Position numbers and translations under genes: made by a program. The notes beneath the pieces were generated by a model. The model was not told the origin of the DNA, ran no database searches, and saw nothing but the letters and a program-made list of their open reading frames with translations. 64,000 nt of DNA, from assembly GCA_029706075.1 (NCBI GenBank), contig JAINUG010000228.1, positions 868,001 to 932,000 of the forward strand, read 5' to 3'. Positions 13,130-25,535 of this stretch are shown piece after piece; position 1 is the stretch's first letter, and every line of letters begins with the position of its first letter. This DNA is from Aldrovandia affinis (Eukaryota; Chordata; Actinopteri; Notacanthiformes; Halosauridae).

Positions 13130-14620
13130 CAAAATGCATGAACCTTCGCACTCCCGACAAGTGGCGACTTTAATTACTCGGTCCTTTAATAAAGTGAGAT
13201 CGGATCCTCATTCAATTCGCTCAGCTCAGTCCGTGGTTGTTGAACTGCTTTCCGTTGGTTCCGCCGGTGTGGAGGGATGGAGAAATAAAAGAACTGTCCT
13301 ACCAATTTGTAGAAAGCACAATTCAACTGCTCTCTCTCTCTCTCAGTTGATTCACTTGGGTGGCTCGCCAGTCTACACTCTGCCATGGCCCCTTCAGCGG
13401 AGATGAGCAGGACACAGACAATATCCAGGATCCAGTGAACTCAACAAAACTACAAAGTAAGCTCCAACTAAAAAACCCGGCCTTGCATAAACAAAGCCAA
13501 AAGACTCATTAACATCCCATTTCAAATAACTGCATTATTTACATATGTGTGACATTCTTAATTGTGGTGGTCATTTAAGTTGCACTATGCATTTAAAATA
13601 TACAATGCACCACGCTTGTTGTAACCTTCTTGATTTGTTCAATAAAAGATGTTGAAATCCATGTCAATGATCATGTCTCTTTCTATACTTTTACAGTTTG
13701 TATACACTGTTTAAATCAACTTGAGTCAAATGCTTATCTTAGCTAAACCGGAGGTATCATTAGCTTGAGTCAGCTAACTTAGCTGCATATTAACAAGGGA
13801 TAGTCTACATCATTAGCTGGAGCTAGTTAATTTAGCTTCACATTGCTATCATCATGCTAGCTACTGGCTAACGTGATCATCGTTGAGACAGTATGGCAAG
13901 GCAACCACAACCCGCAGCTATTGTCATCACTCCAATCTGTTACGATATCAGGTAGCAGAGGCACTCGCGAGATCCGCCGCCGAAACCGCCCAAATACACC
14001 TCCGACACTCGACACACAGCAGATCAAAGAGCAAGAGCAACACGACAACCGTGAACCACGAAGCTAGCTCTAAGTTAGGCTAATCAGTTTTAGGAAGACG
14101 TGTCTCATCTCAATTACCAACGACAGTATGTTAAATACACCATTTAAGGGTCTATTATTAAAATGAATGTACTAACTCACCAAGGGAAGTTTTTGAATGT
14201 ACAGCAGTTTGAAGGGAAACGTTGGAGGAGTAATTCGGTCGCCGTTTTTTCCCAGTAGCAAACGGAGGAAATACGTCGATACCAATATGTCGATAGCTCT
14301 TTTAACAAATATTCTTCAGTTCTGTGTATAGCCGTCACTACTCGTTTTACACTCGAATAGTAATATGAAAATTCTCACTCGATATATTTATGTCAAATTC
14401 CCGAGAAAACGAATTCGATATCTTTCTGTTAAACTCCAGAGAAAACTCACGTCTGTACGTGAAATGGACGATGCGTCTTCTCTCTCACTTAACTCAAGGC
14501 GACGTAAGGGTGGTCCTACTTTCTAATTGACCAATTCTCAACGAGATTGTATTTCTCATTGGCTTATTACTGTCTGATAAAATCCACGAATCACCTCTTC
14601 CAAGTTTCCAATAAACATTC
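13130..14620. other. CpG-dense block of unknown nature
   Basis: CpG is far commoner here than in the flanks, notably at 13930-14060 (CTCGCGAGATCCGCCGCCG and neighbours) and 14220-14500. Overlapping 63-66 codon frames at 13857-14083 run on both strands without a domain. It could be a CpG island or promoter for an unannotated transcript, or a young unclassified mobile element. I found no terminal repeats. Short GCTAGCTA-type repeats sit at 13740-13865. Confidence 0.35.
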
Positions 14621-16180
14621 ATGTCCGGGTTTCTCTTTATTAATTTAAATTAACTATTTAAATTATTGTTGTTGTTTTTTCTCTTCAGTGTCTAACATTT
14701 AGTACTTATTCATTTCTTTTAAGGATCATTCTATTTATTTAACTCATTTTATAACACTGGAATTGCATTATTAATAGGTTCTATTTGTCTGGGTTACACA
14801 TACCACTATTTTGGGCTGAAAGATACTATACATGGTAAGGGCGCATCTTAACTTATTTAAATATGTTTTTGTACTTTTCAATTCTTTATTCCATGAAAAG
14901 AAAGGGATTTAGAACAAAAGCAAAAAGCAACAGCAGCTTAATTTCAGAGATTAATTTCAAATAAATAAATTGATGTGGTTTATCAACAGTGGATAATTAT
15001 TTACTGAGACTCCTTGTGGGCTTCTCCAAGCATTAACGGTGCTGGTCTAAAGCAGAACAGGGATGTGTGGGCGGTGATTGGCGGCTGTCGTATTTGAAAG
15101 TCTATTCCCCCATCTTCATTCTGAAGCAATGTAATGAGATTTAAGTTTCTCTAATCTCTCACAAGACCAGATTTCACAACCAACACAGTCCGTGACGAGA
15201 AACAGAAGCAAGAACAATCATTTCATGCTTCTAATTTCCAGTCTGTGATTGTCTTTGAGTGGGTAATTTACACCTTAAAAGCTGTAAACGCCTCCAAACA
15301 TCTCAGGGCATTATCGCTACAGAAGAGTAATTGTGCTATTGTTAAAAAACATAACAGAACTGAGACTCCCTCACTGATAAGTAGTGGATTTGAAAAAAAA
15401 AGATGGTGCCTTTCCTGAGGCCATAACCTCCAGCACAAAGTCAGGTCCCATAGACAGGTCAGGTTACCGCAAACTCATCTGGTCCTGCCATCGTGTCCAT
15501 AAACCGTGACAGCTGAGGATGAGCCGGTGCCAGACCCTGGCCATGCCAGATTCCAGGGGACAGTAGGGCCCCTGTGTGACTGCTTCACCTTGTTTTTATG
15601 ACATCTCTGTCTGGGGTCCATGCGCAGGCTTACTGTCTCCCTCCATCGAGCCCTGTTTCCCCCTTCATCTCAGCTGTTACGGTCTGCTAACATTTTCAGA
15701 ATTCTTTCTCTGTCAAACATCTCCCATCTCCTATCTCCCTGGCAAACCCCAACCTCCACCCCGAATTTTGCAGTCAGTGCCTGCCCTTGGGTTTTCCTAA
15801 ATCAAAGCCCAACAAACACTTTCTCTGTCACTCCCTCTCTCCTCGCAAGGAAGGAGTGAGAGCATCTGAAATTAACACATGGCACTGAGGCCACCTCCTC
15901 TGGCAGGCTGTGTTCTGCGGTGCTCTCCAAACATCCTCGTCCCCATCCAACATCCACTCTCCCCCTCTTCCACTCCAAATATCACACTCATTTTACACCT
16001 TTGATTCTTCATGCAGCTTCTCATTATGGATTTCATAATTGTCTCCATGTGGTCATTACCGACTCAACACATAGGCACGACTACCTTTGGCAACTGGGTT
16101 CTACATTTAAAAGTAATCCTGCCTGCATGAAACACCTGTGTGGATGTTTGTTACTGTTGGAAAAGTAATAAATAAACTAC
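14621..16180. other. Intronic tract, nothing recognised
   Basis: Mostly AT-rich. The part at 15560-16000 is pyrimidine-rich on the plus strand, which opens overlapping frames (15576-15859) without any recognisable protein. Confidence 0.35.
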
Positions 16181-16184
16181 AGTA

Positions 16185-16400
16185 TGTCAAGCTGTGCCTT
16201 CTCAGAATATATAAGGACACCTGGGGTGGTGACACGGCACAAGTCTTATTAGTTAATAAATATTGATATATTGTTTGTTGTTTCCATTATTTTGTTTACC
16301 CCCTGTATATATGTAAGGAATATACCACGACAAGCCGCGCATTCTCAGGATATATAAATACCCCTGGGGTGATGACGCGGTGAGAAGTGCCTATATACAT
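16185..16400 (+). repeat. Two-unit tandem repeat with TATA-like core
   Basis: Two related segments lie 143 bases apart, starting at CTCAG at 16201 and 16344. Each reads CTCAG(A/G)ATATATAA, then a CCTGGGGTG(G/A)TGACRCGG-type block. This repeated TATATAA plus conserved GC block looks like a duplicated promoter or terminal region of a mobile element. It lies about 1.3 kb before the Penelope-like coding region and might belong to it, but I cannot show that. Confidence 0.5.
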
Positions 16401-16680
16401 ATCAATGAAGGTGAAGATAAAAAAAATTGTAAGTTAACAGCGCTAGCATTAGCTAGCTAGCTAACATTAATGTCCTAACTTAACAAGCTTGTAGCTAGCT
16501 AGATAAGTTAACTAACGATAACTAACAACACACACTTGCATCAAATGAATAGACTCTACTGAGGACTAATTACACACTAGTTTGATAAATGAAAAACACT
16601 CCTATAAATATACACAAATTTTACTAATAATCTTACAACGTATGTGCAGAAGCCGGTTGTAATAGATTGTTACTGTATAC

Positions 16681-16979
16681 CAGGGGTGGGCAAGGAGGGC
16701 CGTATCCGTTTCTGGATTTCATGCCAACTTCTGCTCTTAATTATTTAATTAGCCCCAATCATTTACGTGATCTGACATTTTAGCGACATTTCTTGATAAG
16801 CCCCTGAGTGACAGCTGAAGACTGTTCTTGTGTCCCTGTATGAAATGTTTACTGTAATCTAATGAGAGTGAACCGGCATTAATGCATACAGCTAATTCGT
16901 TAATTGAGCCAGGGGTAATTGGTTAAAACAAAAACCTGCACACACACCGGCCCTCCAGGACCGGAATTGCCCACCCCTG
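16681..16979 (+). mobile_element. hAT-type MITE, copy 1
   Basis: A 299-bp element with perfect 13-bp terminal inverted repeats, CAGGGGTGGGCAA and its complement. Exact 8-bp target duplications CTGTATAC flank it at 16673-16680 and 16980-16987. The 8-bp duplication and CAGGGGTGG terminus are hAT features. It has no coding capacity, so it was moved in trans. The interior includes TTAATTATTTAATTAGCCCC and a CCGGCCCTCCAGGACCGG near-palindrome before the right end. Confidence 0.9.
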
Positions 16980-17155
16980 CTGTATACACTCAAATATAAA
17001 AGGAATACACAAATACAGTAGCAACATATATTTTCTAGTACAGTTTTGTACTGCACATTTCAGCGAATAGCGTAGGGGAAAACAGAACATGAGAATACAG
17101 TAGGTCTGTACAGGAAGATCATTTATGTAAAATAAAAATAAATATGTGTCTAGTC

Positions 17156-17450
17156 CAGGGGTGGGCAAGCAGGGCCGTATCCGTTTCTGGATTTCATACC
17201 AACTTCTTCTCTTAATTATTTAATTAGCCCAATCATTTATGTGATCTGACATTTTAGCTAAGTTTCTTGACAAGCCCAGAATGATAGCTGAAGACTGTAT
17301 CTTGTGGTGTTCCACATGTTACTGTGGTCTAATCTACAAGTGAACCAGCATTGGCATATCTAACTAATTAGCTAATTGAGCCAGGGTAAATGGTATAAAC
17401 AAAAACCTGCATACACACCGGCCCTCCAGGACCGGAATTGCCCACCCCTG
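17156..17450 (+). mobile_element. hAT-type MITE, copy 2
   Basis: A 295-bp sister of the copy at 16681, in the same orientation, with the same 13-bp terminal repeats. Its own exact 8-bp target duplication GTCTAGTC lies at 17148-17155 and 17451-17458. Different duplications show two separate insertions rather than a segmental copy. It differs from copy 1 by scattered substitutions and small indels. Confidence 0.9.
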
Positions 17451-17711
17451 GTCTAGTCTCTCATCTCTGTCAGGCCAGGCTAATTAATTTGTTGACAATT
17501 TCATACTGAAATGCTATGATGTTGTTATCAATGATTCAACTTTGGATTTTCCTCAGTCGAATTGAATTATTTTGTAGCACCATATTGACGATAGCTGTCT
17601 CTTGCACTATTGTGAATAGACTTTGTCTTCCACCACCAGCTGGTCTTTCAATCCTGAAAAAAATAAAAATCATATATGTATATGAAAACTAAAGAACGTT
17701 AAAAAAATCAG

Positions 17712-18345
17712 ATTGAGACTGGTGAGTTGACAACACTGGAAAACTCACTAAAAGAAGAACTGATCAAGTTTGAAAAGGAGCTTAAGGCTTATAAAATAAA
17801 GAAGTTTGAAAGAGACGCAGAGGATTGCAAGAATGATACTGTCTATAACTGGAAAGAGACGGCCCATGATCGAACCGAGGGAAGGAGAGACAACTAGAGG
17901 AGAGACCGATGGAGACGAAATGAACACCATCCCAACGTGCTGAGGGGTGAGGAGGAAATGAGTGACCAGGGGCATACCAGCGAGTCCTCCATGGACGACC
18001 ATTTTTTAGGTGGACTTCAGAGACCACCACCACATCCACCACACAGAGGAAGAAGAGGACGAGGCGGGGGAAGAGACCTCAGCTACCGCAGCCTCCAGAG
18101 GATAACCACACGCAGCATGAACAAGTGGTAATTAACATCTCTGACCACACATTAACCTTAGACCAAGAAAAAGGACTGAACAAAGGACTAAGTTATGTTC
18201 CCACTAATAAGGTTAATGCATTTCAGTTGAAAGTTGATTGTTGTACGTTTTTTAGACAATTACACTTAAAGCACTTCTTTCGTAACTCTACTCAGTCAGT
18301 TACGGGTATTGATCATTTTAAAAGAAATCTACATTTGTTCCCCTG
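17712..18345 (+). pseudogene. Penelope-like ORF, N-terminal part (broken)
   Basis: A charged, probably helical region begins near 17712 with TLENSLKEELIKFEKELKA. A stop follows at 17895-17897. The same frame resumes at 17937-18131 with a proline-, glycine- and arginine-rich linker (RGRRGRGGGR). It then shifts near 18125 into INISDHTLTLDQEKGLNKGL, the conserved segment before the RT fingers in this family. A second shift near 18345 returns to the RT frame. No convincing initiator ATG was seen, so the true start may lie upstream. Confidence 0.72.
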
Positions 18346-19490
18346 GGGCTCCTAATCCGACATTGGCTACCTTCAGTAAAGTTGTTGAAAGAGACATTGA
18401 CGCATTGGTGAAATCCAAGCAGACTCCAAGAAATTATAATATCAGCATGGCAGAAAGAAAAGCTTTAAAGGAATTACAGTCCGACCCTAAAATTATAATA
18501 AAACCAGCTGATAAGGGAGGATCTATAGTTGTCATGAACACCATTGATTATGTTAATGAGGCCAAGAGACAACTAGGCAATACTGCTTTCTACCAGTTAT
18601 TGCGTAGTACCCCTACTGATAAGTTTGAAAAGGAAAGGGACGGGATCCTAGATAATGCTTTGAGAAAGAACTGGATCTCTCAAAAGCAGTTTGATTTCCT
18701 GAGAAATGAGTTTCCTACGACGCCAGTACTATATCTGCTACCTAAGATTCACAAGACTTTGAATAACCCTCCGGGTAGACCCATTATTTCCAGCAATGGC
18801 TCCCTATTGGAACCCTTGAGTCAATTTGTTGATTTCTATATAAAAGACATAGCTAAGAAACTTCCGTCGTATGTGGCAGATACTCGGGATGTCTTAAGAC
18901 AGCTGGCAGACATAACTTTACCCAAAGAGTCTCTATTGGTAACATTTGATGTTGAAAGCTTGTACACGAACATCCCTCATGAGGGCGGCATTGAGGCCAT
19001 ACATCATTTTCTCGGACCTATGGAACAGGCTCCGGTAGATTTCCTTATGATTCTCACCAAATTCATATTGGAATCCAACTATTTTATGTTTGATAACAAG
19101 TTTTACCTACAGACTGAAGGGACATCTATGGGCTCGCCTTTTGCACCCAATTATGCTAATTTATTTATGGGGTTATGGGAAGAAAACTTCATTTTCAATC
19201 AGAGAAATCCATTCAGAGACAGTATCCTGTTTTTTAAAAGATACATTGACGATATCCTGGTGGTGTTTACGGGTCCTGAAGAAGCACTATTTGTTTTCAG
19301 AGACTATATCAACAACACGTATCCTTCCCTAAGATTCACTATGGAATATAATAAAGACAAAATACATTTCTTAGATTTGCTCATTTCTGCTAACAAAGAT
19401 GGTACATTAGACACTTCCATCTTTCGTAGAGGGAAACGGACAGAAACACCATTTTACATGCGCAAAGTCACCATCCAAAATCCATGGTAG
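18309..19490 (+). pseudogene. Penelope-like reverse transcriptase segment
   Basis: A 393-codon open segment. RT motifs in order: LPKIHK upstream of the palm; motif A FDVESLYTNIPH with Asp at about residue 214; motif B GTSMGSPFAPNYANLF at 271-286; and motif C YIDD at 312-315. Metal-binding positions are therefore kept. The ATG at 18309 is only the first one in this frame; homology starts near 18350 (NPTLATFSKVVERDIDALVK). Near 19470 the frame is lost shortly after the FRRG...TPFYM segment, and sequence before the NIPYGQFLRLKRIC block seems to be missing. The enzyme copies element RNA at a nicked target. Confidence 0.88.
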
Positions 19491-20368
19491 AAAATATCCC
19501 TTATGGGCAATTTCTCAGATTAAAGCGCATATGCAATAAAGAAATAGACTTTGAACAGGAAGCCATAGAGATGGGAGAAAGATTCGCAAAAAGAGGTTAT
19601 AGGAAGGAAACCACTGATAAAGCATATAATAGAGCTAAGAGTAAGGATAGACAACTTTTATTGACACCGAGACCCCAGGAACAAAAAGAAAATCCCATGA
19701 GGCCTACATTTGTTTCTGAATATAGCCATGTATCCAATGAAGTAAAACATATTGTCAGAAAGCACTGGAATATTTTAAGCTGTGATCCAAATTTAACAGA
19801 AGTGGCTAGATCCACCCCTAGGTTCTGTTTTAAGAGAGGCAGAAACATTAGAGACACCGTGGTTTCTTCCATGTATAGAGCGCCCATCCCATCCACCAAT
19901 TGGTTGACCCAGGAGGTATATGGTAATTATAGATGTGGAAGGTGCACGCATTGTTCTCACACACACGACACTAAGATCTTCCATCATCCTCAGACAGGGG
20001 AAAAATATAAAATCAAGGAGTTCATAAACTGTCTGTCTACACATGTGATATACATGTTAAAGTGTCCATGTGGTTTAATATATGTAGGACAAACAAAGCG
20101 TAACCTGAAACTCAGAATAGCAGAACATAAAGCTGCGATCAGGAATGGAAATATGGACTATGCCATTGCCAGACATTACAGAGATAGAAACCATGGCTCT
20201 GCAGCCTCTCTTAAATTTATCGGTATAGAGAGGATTCTTCCTAACCCAAGGGGAGGGAATCTAGTCCAGAAATTATTAAAAAGAGAAGCATATTGGATTT
20301 TTACTTTGAATTCTATGGAACCACATGGCCTTAATGAAACATTAGATTTAAGTTATTTTTTGTTATAA
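19484..20368 (+). pseudogene. Penelope-like RT C-terminus and GIY-YIG endonuclease
   Basis: A 294-codon open segment in a different frame from the RT part. It opens with NIPYGQFLRLKRIC, a block that joins RT thumb and linker. A cysteine- and histidine-rich linker follows (CGRCTHCSHTHDT, then CLSTH). The nuclease domain has VIYMLKCPCG at residues 188-197 and LIYVGQTKRNLKLRIAEH from residue 198. The two tyrosine motifs and the Arg/Glu-His region typical of GIY-YIG nucleases are present. The frame ends at a TAA soon after a PHGLNE segment, which looks like the natural C-terminus. The endonuclease half may thus be nearly intact although cut off from the RT frame. Confidence 0.88.
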
Positions 20369-20624
20369 TGGTTCTAATGTATGGCTCTTCTTCCTACAGA
20401 CAACCTGATTTAAGGAGAGGAAAGACAGGTGCACTCCCTCCCCCCCTGCTCACTACCCTCCCTCCCCCGCCTGATGTAGGGATATGCAGTCGAGTAGGCC
20501 TACTCCATGAGTTGCTGTATATTGTCTTATAATGTATATAAAAAAATATTTTTTTTGTGAACTTATTTTTTGTAATACTGCTGTCTTACTCATCATTGAT
20601 GATTGTAAACATGTATTGTTCTTC

Positions 20625-20712
20625 TGATGCTTGGCTAATTGGCTAATTGGCTGATGCTTGGCTGATTAGCCAATTAGCTGATGCTTGGCTGGTGCTTGGC
20701 TAATTGGACCAC
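20625..20712 (+). repeat. TGATGCTTGGCTAATTGGC short repeats with hairpin
   Basis: Imperfect direct repeats of TGATGCTTGGCT and GGCTAATTGG lie in the 3' non-coding part of the Penelope-like element. An exact 11-base inverted pair, GCTAATTGGCT (20642-20652) and AGCCAATTAGC (20668-20678), could form a stem with a 15-base loop. Confidence 0.7.
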
Positions 20713-20757
20713 ACCCACAGCCTATTTAAAACACCTGTGCAGTGCTTCAGAATGAAC

Positions 20758-20785
20758 CTGAAGAAGCCTTTTGTGAAACGCGTTG
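20758..20785 (+). ncRNA. Hammerhead-ribozyme-like core in Penelope 3' region
   Basis: CTGAAGA (20758-20764), a ten-base spacer and GAAACGCG match the conserved CUGANGA and GAAA strands of the hammerhead core. Hammerhead motifs are known in terminal repeats of Penelope-like elements. Helix II would have to form from AGCCTTTTGT, which pairs poorly, so this copy is probably inactive. I did not identify a convincing cleavage strand. Confidence 0.4.
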
Positions 20786-20855
20786 TTCGTTTTTAGCTTA
20801 ATAAAGTATAAGTAATTTTTTCAGCCTTGTGTCGCGGTGAATCTTGTATTTTTTT

Positions 20856-21806
20856 ATATATATATATATATATTGTGCCATCCCAAGGGTATGGCTGCCT
20901 GGCCCTTTACAACATTGGAGTCACTGAAACCAGGAAAAGACTGCATTTCCCAGCAGCCTGCAGTCCCACAGTTCTGGAGACACCCTTACACGCTTCTCAG
21001 CGAGTTTATGCCAGCTCACCCTGCCCCTGGGGCGGACAGCAAAACACCAGTCCCGGGGCTCCACCAGGGTCAGTTTAGTACAGTCAGGTTTCAAACCGCG
21101 ACAGTGATAAGCAGCTCACACTCGTAAAGGCCCAGCCAATACAGGTGTGTTAGAGCGCTACGCTATCGGAGGCATTTAATGTGGGATTAAATTGTTTCTT
21201 GCAAACATTTTTAGCTAGCAATGGCTATTAAGTTAGTTAACTAGCTATCTAACTTGCCAGATACGTTGTGTACTAATTTAGCCAGACACGTTTGCAAGCT
21301 AACAGTTAATGTAATAGATAACTTGTGGGTTACTGTAAGGGTTACAGTAGCTAGCTAGCTAACACTAAGTACTTCAAACTGGTTCTACCTCTATGGTATG
21401 GTTTCAAGTTAGCAAGTTGGTGTAGGAGTTTCTGTAGTCAGGTTTGCTGAAAAAGGCATAAGTTACAGAAGTTTGCTGGCTAACTAGCAATATACATTTG
21501 TGGTTACATTAGAAAACAATTCCACAAATGTATTACAAGAAAACTGTTCTTAACCCCTGCGTGAAGGCCTAAAAATGTCCATCTGTTTTTCATGACTACT
21601 ACACCAAGTATACCTTGCACAAACATGGTTGAGGTATCAAGTGTCAGCATCTACATATATGTCTTTATAAGTACATACAATGTAAAATAAGGACAAAATT
21701 ATTTCTACCCTATTAATATAGCCAGTTACATGCCATACTGCATGGGTTTTGTTGCTATAAAATGGCACCTTTGCATCAGATAATCATGTGTGTGTATATA
21801 TATATA
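20856..21806. other. Spacer with GCTAGCTAAC-rich patch
   Basis: A TA run (about 20850-20874) is followed by a GC-richer stretch (20880-21130) with overlapping open frames but no recognisable protein. At 21210-21370 the sequence is rich in TAGCTAGC and GTTAACTAGC words. A TATA run at 21796-21806 precedes the Tc1 insertion. Confidence 0.4.
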
Positions 21807-22358
21807 CAGTACCAGTCAAAAGTTTGAGTACACCTTCCATCTGGACTACGGCTAAGCGGGCACTCCTTCATTCTTGAGCAAGATAACGACCCGAAACACA
21901 CCTTGAAGTTGTGCAAGAACTATCTGGTGAAGGGGGAATGTGAAGGACAACTCAAACTAAGGACCTGGCCTGCCCAGTGTCCAGACCTCAATCCCATAGA
22001 ATTTGTATGGGATGAACTGGACAGAACAGTCAAAGCAAAGCAACCCACAAGTGCCTCTGGGAATTGCTGCAGGAGAGCTGGGAAGACATATCGGGTGATT
22101 TCCTGCTGAAACTTATTAACCGAATGACCTGTGTTTGTGAGGCTGTTATCACAGCAAAGGGTGGCTATTTTGAGGAATCCAAGATTACATTTTCAATTAA
22201 ATTTTATTGAACATAGCTTTGATGTTCCTTTTGCTTATCGTTACATGTGTTTTTTGTCATTTTCAAGTATTTAAATAAACTTATATGGTGTAAAACATTG
22301 TCAATTATGAGATAACCCTAGTTTCCAGCAGGTGTACTCAAAACTTTGACTGGTACTG
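21807..22358 (+). mobile_element. Internally deleted Tc1-family transposon (DD38E spacing)
   Basis: A 552-bp element flanked by TA on both sides. Terminal repeats are CAGTACCAGTCAAAAGTTTG at the left and its near-exact complement at the right. Inside, only the C-terminal catalytic part of the transposase remains. The 5' terminal repeat joins almost directly to it, so the paired-type DNA-binding domain, the linker and the first catalytic Asp are gone. It inserted into TA-rich simple sequence and borders the TG microsatellite. Confidence 0.9.
21870..22190 (+). pseudogene. Tc1-family transposase C-terminal fragment
   Basis: The frame carries LEQDNDPKHTLKLCKNYL and, further on, NPIEFVWDELDR. The Asp of EQDND and the Glu of NPIE are both present. 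I count 38 residues between them, which fits a DD38E arrangement rather than the DD34E of classical Tc1. The frame ends at about 22109. The further GWKL-like tail region is frame-shifted, and a KGGYFEES-like tail is still readable near 22158-22180. The fragment has no start codon in context and no catalytic triad, so it cannot be active. Confidence 0.8.
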
Positions 22359-22364
22359 TATATG

Positions 22365-25045
<2,681 letters not shown>

Positions 25046-25049
25046 AACA

Positions 25050-25535
<486 letters not shown>

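Larger units (their letters stand above)
17690..20855 (+). mobile_element. Penelope-like retroelement, degenerate
   Basis: A Penelope-like element: N-terminal region, reverse transcriptase, then a GIY-YIG endonuclease. Four open segments lie in two frames (17712, 18125, 18309 and 19484), broken by one in-frame stop (17895-17897) and about three frameshifts. The 3' non-coding part (20369-20855) carries a TTGGCTAATTGGC-type repeat, a CTATTTAAA box, a hammerhead-like core at 20758-20785, an AATAAAG signal near 20800 and a TA run. The 5' end is not determined; the tandem repeat at 16.2 kb and the hAT MITEs may lie within the original copy. Family knowledge: these elements encode RT plus GIY-YIG rather than integrase, and often have terminal repeats with hammerhead motifs. 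Confidence 0.88.
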
